A stretch of 15,354 nucleotides of DNA from Ruminococcus flavefaciens (lineage in GTDB: Bacteria; Bacillota; Clostridia; Oscillospirales; Ruminococcaceae). The notes under the pieces were generated by a model that saw only the letters and a list, made by a program, of their open reading frames with translations, did no database searches and was not told the origin of the DNA. Made by a program: the position numbers and the translations under genes. Positions within the stretch are counted from its first letter, which is position 1; every line of letters begins with the position of its first letter. Positions 1-7,509 of this stretch are shown one piece after another. The stretch spans positions 1,525 through 16,878 of the forward strand of contig DEDQ01000049.1 in assembly GCA_002350065.1 (NCBI GenBank), in the 5' to 3' direction.

Positions 1-47
1 CCGAGCATTGTGAAGATGTTAAAGATCGAAAATCCGGCCTCACCCAT
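1..47 (-). CDS. N-terminal fragment of a probable membrane protein (possibly Na/Pi cotransporter-like)
   Basis: Only the first 15 codons are present, read leftward from the ATG at 47-45; the gene continues beyond base 1. The translated start is MGEAGFSIFNIFTML. An AAGGAG ribosome binding site lies at 57-62, nine bases before the ATG, and a clear promoter sits at 100-127, so the start is well supported. The short hydrophobic stretch 'IFNIFTMLG' resembles the N-terminus of NptA/Na-Pi cotransporter-family proteins in Firmicutes, which often begin with a similar segment leading into the first membrane helix. That resemblance covers too few residues to be firm. Existence of the gene is likely; the function is a guess. 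Confidence 0.5.
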   Translation of the reverse strand, partial: MGEAGFSIFNIFTML

Positions 48-99
48 GTTTATGAGCTCCTTTTTAATTATTATTCCCTTTTTTATCTATCTATGTTAT

Positions 100-127
100 A
101 TTATATCAGTTACAGGGCAGTAGTCAA
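100..127 (-). promoter_or_regulatory. Sigma-A-type promoter for the leftmost partial gene
   Basis: On the minus strand, TTGACT (127-122) and TATAAT (105-100) are separated by 16 bases. Transcription would start near 93 and leave a leader of about 45 bases before the ATG at 47. The -10 box is a perfect consensus and the -35 box matches at five of six positions. Confidence 0.65.
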
Positions 128-241
128 GGGTTACAGCGATGATTTTACGTGGATTTAACATTTATATTTCATATACACGAATAACGGGAGATTTTCACGG
201 CATACAGCGCAATATCCGGCTTGACACCGCAATATACGGGC

Positions 242-274
242 AAAAAGAAAAGCACATACGGACGTATGTGCTTT
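242..274 (-). terminator. Rho-independent terminator of the spo0A-flavin reductase unit
   Basis: A perfect 12-bp inverted repeat (249-260 with 263-274, stem sequence AAAGCACATACG) is followed on the minus strand by the T-rich run TTTCTTTTT (250-242). It begins seven bases after the stop codon of the flavin reductase gene. With only two bases between the arms, the true loop is probably the central CGTCCG. Confidence 0.85.
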
Positions 275-281
275 GGTGTTA

Positions 282-791
282 TCAATCCCTGACGTATACA
301 GCGGCTATCTCGCAGATGTACGCGCGGTGATACGGGTCTTTTGCGAAGAACTGCTCGGGTATGCCGTCATCGGTGAGGAAGCCCTCCTTTGCGAGGTCGT
401 AGCTGTAAAGCTTGCGGCAGACGAATACCATATCCGCCTCGGCAAATGCTACGTTTCCGTCAAATTCAGCAGGTGTGAGACCTGTTTCCTTTGCCTTGTC
501 GCAGTCTCTTCCCGAGTGCGAGCCGCAGAACGACAGAGCCTTTCTGTACTCCTCGCCGTAGAATGAAACTGTGAAAGTATCGCCCTTTTCCACATATTCG
601 TACGTGTATCTGTTCGGACGGATATAGCAGGTGATAACGTTTTTGTTCCACAGAACTCCGAGCTGTCCCCAAGAAGCGGTCATGGTGTTATAATTGTCCA
701 TATTTCCGCCTGTGATGAGCATCCACTCCTTGCCTATCTTGGTGAACGGGTCTGTTTTGATATCGCTGATATCGACTTTTCTGAATGACAT
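282..791 (-). CDS. Flavin reductase-like FMN-binding protein
   Basis: A 169-residue protein of the flavin reductase-like (DIM6/NTAB, flavoredoxin) family. These are small split-barrel proteins that bind FMN and either reduce free flavin with NAD(P)H or pass electrons in anaerobes. Family features visible are TMTASWGQLGVLW (about residues 37-49), IRPNRYTYEYVEKGDTFTVS (about 57-76) and the block FCGSHSGRDCDKAKETGL. The length is normal and there is no signal peptide, so it should be cytoplasmic. The ATG at 791 has an AAGGAGG site eight bases upstream. It starts 44 bases after the spo0A stop with no terminator between, so co-transcription with spo0A is likely. Family assignment is strong; physiological substrate and redox partner cannot be read from the sequence. 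Confidence 0.88.
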   Translation of the reverse strand: MSFRKVDISDIKTDPFTKIGKEWMLITGGNMDNYNTMTASWGQLGVLWNKNVITCYIRPNRYTYEYVEKGDTFTVSFYGEEYRKALSFCGSHSGRDCDKAKETGLTPAEFDGNVAFAEADMVFVCRKLYSYDLAKEGFLTDDGIPEQFFAKDPYHRAYICEIAAVYVRD

Positions 792-835
792 AAGTATTCC
801 TCCTTATATTGCTCGGTATCAGCGCATTTCCGGCA

Positions 836-1591
836 TCAGGCCCTTCTGAGCGCAGACTTGTATCTCAGGCGGAGCTTATCCGTGATAAGTGCGATGAATT
901 CCGAATTTGTAGGCTTGCCTTTGCTTGTATCGACTGTATAGCCGAAGAATGAGTTGAGCGTATCCACGTTTCCTCTGTCCCATGCTATCTCTATCGCGTG
1001 ACGGATAGCTCGCTCAACGCGGGAAGATGTGGTATCGTAAATGGAAGCGACCGTCGGATAAAGGAGCTTCGTAACGCTGTCGAGCAGGGTCTTATCCTCT
1101 ATCGAGTAGAGGATAGCCGTTCTGAGATAGTGATAGCCCTTGATGTGAGCGGGAACTCCGAGCTGATGTATCATATCCGTGACAACTATCTCCATATCGT
1201 CGCTGAGACTGTTTGCCCTGTCGCCGAGTGCAGAAGTTATCGCGGCGATGAGGTCGTCAGCTCCGCAGGGCTTCAGCAGGAACTTTGCCGCTCCGTTTTC
1301 CATTACCTGACGCTCGATGAATTCGTTATCGAAGTCGGAAACAACGATGAATGCGGGAGTTTTCACTCCGAGCTCCTTCACCTTCTTCATTATGGTGACA
1401 GCGTCGCCGTTCTCGGCTGTAACATCGAGAACTGCCGCATCGGGCGGGTCGTTCCTGATAGAATCAACGATGACGTTGCAGTCCTTTTTGCGCGTATACG
1501 CGTACATTCCTCTTTCCCTGAGCTTATTTGCGGTATTGATGCCTGTTCCCGCTGAATCGTCTCCGATAAGTACCTTTATTTTGCTGTTCAT
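836..1591 (-). CDS. spo0A: Spo0A-type sporulation response regulator with a divergent receiver domain
   Basis: 251 residues. The C-terminal half (about 140-251) is an unmistakable Spo0A effector domain: '[17 protein letters not shown]', the recognition region '[21 protein letters not shown]' (split here as [10 protein letters not shown] / [11 protein letters not shown]) and '[19 protein letters not shown]'. This domain binds 0A boxes and switches genes at the start of sporulation. The N-terminal half (1-120) is a receiver domain with acidic D11/D12, phospho-acceptor D56, S85 and K107 in the expected places. The usual MPxxDG after the acceptor is replaced by AENGDA, so the receiver is divergent. 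The length is close to the 267 residues of the Bacillus protein. The ATG has an AGGAGG site. The neighbouring genes are not the usual spoIVB-spo0A pair. Identity is strong; whether the organism sporulates is unknown. Confidence 0.92.
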   Translation of the reverse strand: MNSKIKVLIGDDSAGTGINTANKLRERGMYAYTRKKDCNVIVDSIRNDPPDAAVLDVTAENGDAVTIMKKVKELGVKTPAFIVVSDFDNEFIERQVMENGAAKFLLKPCGADDLIAAITSALGDRANSLSDDMEIVVTDMIHQLGVPAHIKGYHYLRTAILYSIEDKTLLDSVTKLLYPTVASIYDTTSSRVERAIRHAIEIAWDRGNVDTLNSFFGYTVDTSKGKPTNSEFIALITDKLRLRYKSALRRA

Positions 1592-1630
1592 GATTTTTTC
1601 CTCCTGTTTGATGATTTTTCCTATGAATCT

Positions 1631-1660
1631 ATCTTATCACAGAAGGAGCGGTATCCGCAA
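1631..1660 (-). promoter_or_regulatory. Possible extended -10 promoter for spo0A
   Basis: On the minus strand, TAAGAT (1636-1631) is preceded by TG one base upstream, giving an extended -10 (TGATAAGAT). A weak -35, TTGCGG (1660-1655), lies 18 bases further up. An imperfect inverted repeat (1649-1656 CGGTATCC with 1663-1672, a two-base bulge in the right arm) overlaps the -35. The rest of the 1592-1762 gap shows no clear terminator for the upstream HAD gene, so read-through into spo0A is also possible. Confidence 0.35.
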
Positions 1661-1762
1661 CGGGATATACCGTCGGAAACAGAGAAGTTTTGACAGAGTA
1701 TGAGGTTTCCTGCCGGAGAGGTGAGGATTTGTCGGCGTATGTCGCTGCAGCGCAGGAACGGG

Positions 1763-3079
1763 TCAGATCTTGCCCTTTCCTTTCATTTTTACGAGAAGTC
1801 CGTCGGCAATGTTGCGTACCTTCGTTCCCGGCGGGAAGAGCTTATCCGCGAGCTTTGAAGCCGTATTCGGCTTTAGCTTTCTGCCGTAGACAGGCGCAAG
1901 ATCGGGCTCTGAGCCCTGATTCGACCAGTTTATCATCGCCTCGGGGTCAACGTATTTCTGGAGCATCGCCCTGTCGCCGGCAGCAGCGTGCTGAGCAAGG
2001 AACTGCATCGGCAGTTCGCAGCCCTTACAGCCGAATTTGTCGAGATGACCGTCGAAGTGCGCATGATAGAGCTTTTCCATGTCCTCCATGCCCGCGGCAG
2101 CGCGTTCGTTACTCTCAATAGCTTTCAGCAGTGCCTTTTCCGTGTCGGTCTGCGGCTCGCAGCCGGAGGCGCGGAGCGCTCCGCCGACAATGGCTCCGAG
2201 CATATACTCGTCACCGCAGAAATCGGTCTGCGCGGTTTTATTAAGCGGTGTATCAAAACAATATGCCGCATAAACGCCGAATATGCAGTGCAGCGCAAGA
2301 AGCTCCGGCTTGTCGTAATCGTAGACGTGCTTAGCCTGAACATATCCGCGGAGCCTGCCTGACTTCACCATGAGCGGTACAGCTCCCGACATGAGAAGCG
2401 CCTTCGAGCCGCCGAGTATCGGCGTTTCCACGTCAGCTTCAACATCAGAGCCGATGTGCAGGAGCTTCGCGGGCGCTGTGTTTGCCTTTTTCAGTATCGC
2501 ATCATATATCGTTTTCGGGTCGTTGAGGTCGAGCTTCAGCTCCGAGGGAACTACCAGCTCGTCGACAGTCTCAAATCCGCACCGACTGAGGATATTCACG
2601 GCTACGCTGCGCGGATACACAGTATCCGCGACGATAATCGTCTTTTTCTTTGCGGTCTTAGCCTTGCGGAAGAGGTCCTTTCCGAACTGGCGCGGCATTG
2701 CAAAATATACCGCAAGCTCGCACTCGCGCTTCATGAGCTTGTCACGGCTCGCGGGACTGAGCTTCGCCATTTTAGCGAGGATATCGTATATCTTGTCGAG
2801 TGTTGCTCCGCCCTCTGCCGCGTATTTCGCGGCAGCTCCGTCCTCGGCGGCGAGGCGGAGCTCGGCGAACGTGCCCTTGACGGTCGAGAGCCCGCAGAAG
2901 TCGTCCTCCATAAGCATGAACATATCTTCACGCTCGGAAAAAGGCGCCTGAACAAGTACGCCGTCCATTCTGAAGCTTACAGCTTTTACCGCGGAGTCGC
3001 TCACGCCGCGGAGCATTTTCTCGCGCAGGGCATTCTGCTCGGCGCTTAGCTTTATACGGGGTCTGAAGTCTGTATCCAT
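1763..3079 (-). CDS. HAD-superfamily protein lacking the catalytic nucleophile
   Basis: 438 residues from the ATG at 3079, chosen because AAGGAGG (3085-3091) lies five bases before it. An in-frame ATG at 3100 overlaps the GH26 stop as ATGA but has no ribosome site. Residues about 33-230 follow the HAD fold of the family that normally carries an 'SFDxFDTLL' first motif. Here motif I reads SFRMDGVLV, so the nucleophile Asp is R37, while the general acid Asp is kept (D39). Motif II, normally Ser/Thr before Asp, is A151-D152. Motif IV is HIGSDVEADVETP (about 208-220), with two acidic residues retained. The last 190 residues are an unrecognised helical extension ending in a basic tail. It is the third gene of the glycan unit, 17 bases after GH26. 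It may be a non-catalytic HAD with a binding or scaffold role; true function unknown. Confidence 0.8.
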   Translation of the reverse strand: MDTDFRPRIKLSAEQNALREKMLRGVSDSAVKAVSFRMDGVLVQAPFSEREDMFMLMEDDFCGLSTVKGTFAELRLAAEDGAAAKYAAEGGATLDKIYDILAKMAKLSPASRDKLMKRECELAVYFAMPRQFGKDLFRKAKTAKKKTIIVADTVYPRSVAVNILSRCGFETVDELVVPSELKLDLNDPKTIYDAILKKANTAPAKLLHIGSDVEADVETPILGGSKALLMSGAVPLMVKSGRLRGYVQAKHVYDYDKPELLALHCIFGVYAAYCFDTPLNKTAQTDFCGDEYMLGAIVGGALRASGCEPQTDTEKALLKAIESNERAAAGMEDMEKLYHAHFDGHLDKFGCKGCELPMQFLAQHAAAGDRAMLQKYVDPEAMINWSNQGSEPDLAPVYGRKLKPNTASKLADKLFPPGTKVRNIADGLLVKMKGKGKI

Positions 3080-3096
3080 TTCAGCCTCCTTTCGTG

Positions 3097-4923
3097 TCAT
3101 GTGGAAGAAACGGCTGTTGTTTCCGTAGTCGTATCGCCAGAGGTCTCAGCCTGAGTTTCGGAAGATGTCGAGGTCGTTGACGTCGCCGAGGTCGTAGTGC
3201 CCGTGCCGTAATCGGAGACGAGCTTCTTGCCGCTTCTGAGAGTCTGATACTCGTCGAGCGAGAGCGCTCCGTCGGAGTTGTATGCGCGGACGAGAGTCTC
3301 CTTATCGGTATATTCGCCCGAGAACTCGCCGTCCTCGTTTTCGAGGTACTTGCCGTACCAGAGTCCGAAGAAGGACCACACCGCATTGTCGCGGAACGAG
3401 GAATCTATATCCGGAACCGAGCTGCATTCGCTGAGCGCGATGAGCTTCTCCTTGCCGACGATGTTTTGCAGCGCGAGGAACTGCTCGTAGCGGCTGCCGT
3501 AATCTGTCTTGTTGTCGAGGTAGATGTCAAGGGAAGCGATATCGAAGGTGCTCTTGCTGACGAGGGTCTCCTCGCTCTGACCGTTCCATATCCAGATGAG
3601 GTTATCGAGCTCGAAATAGTTCGTATAGCGGCGGTACATAAGGTCCCATAGCCACTTGTAGGCGTCGACGCCGCTCGCGCCCCACCAGAACCAGTCACCG
3701 CTGCCCTCGTGGAGAGGTCTCCACAGAACAGGCACGCCCTTGTTTTTGAGCGAAGTGAGCTGTCCTGCCATGTTGTCGAGGTCGCGCACAAGTCCGTAGC
3801 ACTGCTCGGATATCTTGCCCTCGCCGTAAAGACCGCGTATCTCCTCCTGAGTCATCTCAGCGATGTCGATATCGGTCATGGCGTCCTTGAGCTTGAAATC
3901 GGTCTCCTTCGCATAGACTGAGGGCTTCTTCGAGGGAGCCTCCCAGTACCACATGAGACCTACAACTCCGCCCTTTCTGTACCAGTCGGCGCAGGCGTCA
4001 ACGTCCTGAAATGAGCTGTCGAAGGTATTTCCTGTCGTGTGCATGGCTGAAAGGCGCACAACGGGATATTTGCCCGTAGTCTTGTATATGAGGTCGAGCT
4101 CCTTGTTTTCGGGGCTTGACGCATATTGTCCGGTCAGAGTGTACTTTCCGTAGTTTTCAGTGAGGAAGTCCATGAGCTCCTTTGCCTGCTTGCCGGCTTC
4201 CTTGTTGGCGAGCTTGTTATTCGCGTCGTATTTGATATCGCTGAGCGAGGTATTGTTCGACACCTTGAGGTAATCGAGACAGAGGTCGCCGTTTTCGGGA
4301 CGTATCACTATCTCGGACTTGCCCTTGACGAGGAACACTCCGTACAGCGTGATGAGCGTGAAATCGCCGTCGTTCATGGTCTTGAAGGTGCTTATCTCGG
4401 TGCCGTTGAGCGTTATGCGGCAGTTGACCTTTCTGTCAGATGCAATACTGAACGAGAGGTCGTAATGCTGGTTGCTCGGAGCGTTTACCGTGAATGCGGC
4501 AGTAGTGCTCCCGTCGGATTTGAAGCCGGTAACGTAGCCTGTTCCGCTGTATTTCTGGTGAACGGTCTCCTGCCTTACGGTCGGGTCGAATTTCGTAGCC
4601 GGCTGTTCGGTAGTTTTTTCCTTGTCGTTTTTCTTGTCGGACGAGGTCGTTTCCTCCTCCTTGGGATTGCTGACTATCTTCAGCCCGTCGCTGAGCTTCG
4701 CGTCCTCGGCTTCGTAGATGTCGCCCATATCCTTTTTCTCTATCTCGGGGTAGGAAATGGGATAGTCGGGATAGGTATCGACCTCGTCAGGCGAAACAGA
4801 GGTTGACGAGGCTGTTTCAGAGCTGCTTTTATCCGGCTCCTTATTCTTTTTTTTGCATGAACCCATGCACGCCGCCGCGACTGTTACAGCCGCGGTGAGC
4901 GCGATAATCCTGCGTAGCTTCAT
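3097..4923 (-). CDS. Lipoprotein GH26 beta-mannanase with CBM35-like module
   Basis: 608 residues. The ATG at 4923 has AAAGGAG eight bases upstream; a TTG at 4947 is a poorer start. Residues 1-22 form a signal peptide ending in M-G-S-C23, a lipobox, followed by lysines, so it should be a cell-surface lipoprotein. A Ser/Thr/Asp-rich linker follows. A CBM35-like sugar-binding module (about 68-224) opens with YEAEDAKL and contains YSGTGYVTGF. The GH26 TIM barrel spans about 243-565, with RPLHEGSGDWFWWG carrying acid/base E406 and LIALSECSSVPD carrying nucleophile E499; IWIWNGQ is also typical. The C-terminus is a 35-residue Thr/Ser-rich tail with no dockerin. GH26 enzymes cleave internal beta-1,4-mannosidic bonds with retention of configuration; other specificities in the family exist. 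It lies 28 bases after GH95 in the same operon. Confidence 0.9.
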   Translation of the reverse strand: MKLRRIIALTAAVTVAAACMGSCKKKNKEPDKSSSETASSTSVSPDEVDTYPDYPISYPEIEKKDMGDIYEAEDAKLSDGLKIVSNPKEEETTSSDKKNDKEKTTEQPATKFDPTVRQETVHQKYSGTGYVTGFKSDGSTTAAFTVNAPSNQHYDLSFSIASDRKVNCRITLNGTEISTFKTMNDGDFTLITLYGVFLVKGKSEIVIRPENGDLCLDYLKVSNNTSLSDIKYDANNKLANKEAGKQAKELMDFLTENYGKYTLTGQYASSPENKELDLIYKTTGKYPVVRLSAMHTTGNTFDSSFQDVDACADWYRKGGVVGLMWYWEAPSKKPSVYAKETDFKLKDAMTDIDIAEMTQEEIRGLYGEGKISEQCYGLVRDLDNMAGQLTSLKNKGVPVLWRPLHEGSGDWFWWGASGVDAYKWLWDLMYRRYTNYFELDNLIWIWNGQSEETLVSKSTFDIASLDIYLDNKTDYGSRYEQFLALQNIVGKEKLIALSECSSVPDIDSSFRDNAVWSFFGLWYGKYLENEDGEFSGEYTDKETLVRAYNSDGALSLDEYQTLRSGKKLVSDYGTGTTTSATSTTSTSSETQAETSGDTTTETTAVSST

Positions 4924-4951
4924 AATAAAAGCTCCTTTAATTCTCAATTCT

Positions 4952-7270
4952 TTACGTTTTTACTGTATAGCTCTTTCCGGCAATGGTATCAAATATGATA
5001 ACGCCGTCCTCGATGCGCGAGCCGACTGTCTCGCCGTCGCATATGAGACTGGCAACGCAGTTCGTGCGCAGGCGGCATTCGCCTCCGAAGTCGGAGGTTA
5101 TCACTGCCGAGGTGAGCTTGCAGTCGCGCCATTCGAGGTCAACTCCGAAGCCGCCCTTGGCGCGGAGCCCCCTTATGCTGCCCTCTTTCCACTCGTCCGG
5201 AAGCGCGGGAAGGAGTATTATCTCGCCGGATACGCTCTGGAGCAGAGCCTCTGCAACTGCCGCAGTACCGCCGAAATTTCCGTCTATCTGGAACGGAGGG
5301 TGGGTATCGAACATATTCGGATTCGTTGAATGTGCAAGGAGCTTTTTCAAGTTCTCATATACCATTCTGCCGTCATGGAGACGCGCCCACATATTCGTTA
5401 TCCATGCACAGCTCCAACCCGTATGACCTCCGCCATGGATAAGCCGGCGGACGAGAGTCGCTCTTGCCGCATCTGCGAGCTTCGGCGTCTTTTCGGGAGT
5501 TATCAGGTCTGCCGGATGAAGCGCGAAGAGCTGTGAAACGTGACGGTGTCCGATATCGACCTCGTCGTAGTCCACTGCCCACTCCTTTATCTGTCCGTAC
5601 TTGCCGACCTCGGGGTGAGGGAGCTTTTCAAGCATTTCTGCGAGCTTTTTGGCAAATTCGTGGTCTTTGTCGAGTATCTCCGACGCCTTTATCACATCGC
5701 TGAACAGAACTGTTATTATCTGCGAATCCATTGACGGTCCGGCGCAGAGACAGCCGCGTGCGCCCTTTTCGGTCACGTAGGTATTCTCAGGTGATACCGA
5801 CGGACAGGTGATAAGTCTGCCCTCGCTGTCCTCGATGAGAAATTCCGTCATGAACTCTGCGGCTTCCTTCATTATATGGTACTTATCGGCGAGAAAATCC
5901 TTGTCGAGCGTGTACTCGTAGTGCTCGAAAATGTGCAGAGCAAGCCACGCTCCGCCCGTAGGCCATATCGTTGAGGGTATCCACGTATCCTGCGGAGCTG
6001 TATCGCCCCATATATCGGTATTGTGGTGGCAGACGAAGCCGCGGTCGATGCCATACATCTCCTTTGCCGTTATCCTGCCGTTCTCGCATACCCTTTCAAG
6101 CAGGTCGAACAGCGGCAGATGACATTCGGAGAGATTACAGCTCTCGGCGCACCAGTAGTTCATCTCGGTGTTGATGTTGAGCGCGTAGCGGCTTCCCCAT
6201 GCAGGCCACATATCCTGATCCCATATGCCTTGCAGATTCATCGGCTGAGTGCCGGGACGGCTCGCTGATATCATGAGATATCTGCCATAGTTGAAGTAGA
6301 GCTCGATGAGCTTGTTATCGTGGATAAGGCGTTCGCAGTCCTTGCTGTCGAGCTCATCGCCGCGGAGACGCGAAAGTCTCGCATCGGTCGGGAGCTTTTC
6401 AAGGTCCTCGCCGCTGTTGTCGTTAAGGTTGAGCTCGACCCTGTTGAAGAGCTCCTGATAGTCGCTCACATGGCGGAAGTAGAGCTCGTCAAAGCCGCAC
6501 TGCAATGCCATTTCAGCGTCTACCTCGGCGGATTCCATATAATTCTCGCTGTAGAAGCTCGTTCTCACTGAAAGCACTATCATCACAGAATCAGCATTTT
6601 CAACGCGTATCTTTCCGCCGAGCGTGCGGATAGAGCCTCCCTCAGCCTTTGCTCCGAGGCAGGCAGCAAAAAAGATGCCGTCACGGCTTCCGGTACCGCC
6701 GGAAAAGAGTATCATATTCTCGCCGCAGGGACGGTTGTCGTCGTAGTAATCGTCTCTGCCGTCAATAGAGCAGTCGAGAGTTATGCTGCCCGGAGTATCA
6801 GAATGTATGTCGATGACCATTACATCATCGGGAGCAGAGCAGAAAACGCTGCGGGTATATTCGACTCCGTTCACCTTGAAATTCACGCTCGAAACGGCGG
6901 TCGCAAGGTCAAGAGTGCGGGAGTATTCCCTTGCCTTTCCGCTGATGCAGGTGTGGATATGGAGGTCTCCGAGCGGCATATAATGGCGCATATTCGGCGT
7001 AACTCCCTGCATTTTCTGAAATGCTACCTTTTCCGCTCCGGAGATATCTCCGTCGGCAAGAAGACGGCGCACCTCGGCAAGTCCCTCCTGCGCGTCGGGA
7101 TTCACGCGGTGACGAAGTCCGCCCGACCATATCGAATCCTCGTTCAGCTTTATGAGCTCGTTTTCAGCCTCGCCGTATATCATGCCGCCTATCCTGCCGT
7201 TTCCGACGGGAAGTGCGCTGTTGAAGTCAACAGCAGGCTGATTATATTTCAGTAAAGTTTCGGTTGCCAT
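4952..7270 (-). CDS. GH95 alpha-L-fucosidase (or related L-galactosidase)
   Basis: 772 residues with the whole GH95 architecture: an N-terminal beta domain starting at [14 protein letters not shown] and [10 protein letters not shown], an (alpha/alpha)6 barrel, and a C-terminal beta domain. Catalytic elements by analogy with Bifidobacterium AfcA are visible: N365 and N367 in [11 protein letters not shown], the proposed acid E495 in [10 protein letters not shown], and D663 in [12 protein letters not shown]. The family hydrolyses alpha-1,2-fucosyl or alpha-L-galactosyl residues with inversion, for example on xyloglucan side chains or host glycans. No signal peptide is present, so it should act on imported oligosaccharides. 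The ATG is preceded by AGGAG six to seven bases upstream. It is the first gene of the GH95-GH26-HAD operon and has its own promoter. Family assignment is firm; the exact sugar is not. Confidence 0.93.
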   Translation of the reverse strand: MATETLLKYNQPAVDFNSALPVGNGRIGGMIYGEAENELIKLNEDSIWSGGLRHRVNPDAQEGLAEVRRLLADGDISGAEKVAFQKMQGVTPNMRHYMPLGDLHIHTCISGKAREYSRTLDLATAVSSVNFKVNGVEYTRSVFCSAPDDVMVIDIHSDTPGSITLDCSIDGRDDYYDDNRPCGENMILFSGGTGSRDGIFFAACLGAKAEGGSIRTLGGKIRVENADSVMIVLSVRTSFYSENYMESAEVDAEMALQCGFDELYFRHVSDYQELFNRVELNLNDNSGEDLEKLPTDARLSRLRGDELDSKDCERLIHDNKLIELYFNYGRYLMISASRPGTQPMNLQGIWDQDMWPAWGSRYALNINTEMNYWCAESCNLSECHLPLFDLLERVCENGRITAKEMYGIDRGFVCHHNTDIWGDTAPQDTWIPSTIWPTGGAWLALHIFEHYEYTLDKDFLADKYHIMKEAAEFMTEFLIEDSEGRLITCPSVSPENTYVTEKGARGCLCAGPSMDSQIITVLFSDVIKASEILDKDHEFAKKLAEMLEKLPHPEVGKYGQIKEWAVDYDEVDIGHRHVSQLFALHPADLITPEKTPKLADAARATLVRRLIHGGGHTGWSCAWITNMWARLHDGRMVYENLKKLLAHSTNPNMFDTHPPFQIDGNFGGTAAVAEALLQSVSGEIILLPALPDEWKEGSIRGLRAKGGFGVDLEWRDCKLTSAVITSDFGGECRLRTNCVASLICDGETVGSRIEDGVIIFDTIAGKSYTVKT

Positions 7271-7297
7271 ATTATGCTCCTATCTTTAATTCTGGGT

Positions 7298-7343
7298 TGT
7301 TGCTATCTTTTAATTATATCATATATTAATAGAAATAGCAACA
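7298..7343 (-). promoter_or_regulatory. Promoter of the GH95 operon bracketed by an inverted repeat
   Basis: On the minus strand, TTGCTA (7341-7336) and a perfect TATAAT (7318-7313) are 17 bases apart. A perfect 9-bp inverted repeat, TGTTGCTAT at 7298-7306 and ATAGCAACA at 7335-7343, places one arm over the -35 box and the other at the expected transcription start. The 28 bases between are almost all A and T. The symmetry suggests an operator for a dimeric regulator that would block or shape this promoter. The regulator is not identified. Confidence 0.6.
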
Positions 7344-7438
7344 CCCGGAGAGGAAATTAGTACGTTCTCACCATTCAGCACTTTCAACAAGCCAAACCGT
7401 GCTTATTTGTGCAGATATACGAAATTCACTTTTGCCTA

Positions 7439-7469
7439 TTGACTATTACGTTACGTAATAGTGTATAGT
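7439..7469 (+). promoter_or_regulatory. MerR-type promoter with 19-bp spacer and palindromic operator
   Basis: TTGACT (7439-7444) and TATAGT (7464-7469) are separated by 19 bases, longer than the optimal 17 and typical of promoters activated by MerR-family proteins through DNA distortion. A palindrome with perfect 10-base arms, ACTATTACGT and ACGTAATAGT around a central T (7442-7462), fills the spacer. The gene directly downstream is a MerR-family regulator, so autoregulation is the natural reading. Confidence 0.85.
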
Positions 7470-7509
7470 AATATCAGCGAAAGCAATAACCCGCAAGGAG
7501 GAACTTCCG

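Noticed and set aside
139..330. 63-codon plus-strand open frame in the left intergenic region
   Set aside because: No ribosome binding site, it crosses the flavin reductase terminator and runs into that gene on the opposite strand.
2370..2951. Long antisense open frames opposite the HAD, GH26 and GH95 genes
   Set aside because: They are shadows produced by the codon bias of the real genes; none has a ribosome site and their proteins are low-complexity or Arg/Ser/Ala-rich.
3080..3100. Upstream ATG start for the HAD gene overlapping the GH26 stop as ATGA
   Set aside because: No ribosome site precedes it, whereas AAGGAGG lies inside this segment at perfect spacing for the ATG at 3079.
7298..7469. 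The MerR regulator as controller of the GH95 operon
   Set aside because: The MerR palindrome is at 7442-7462, about 100 bases from the GH95 -35 box, and the repeats at the GH95 promoter have a different sequence. Nothing links them beyond adjacency.
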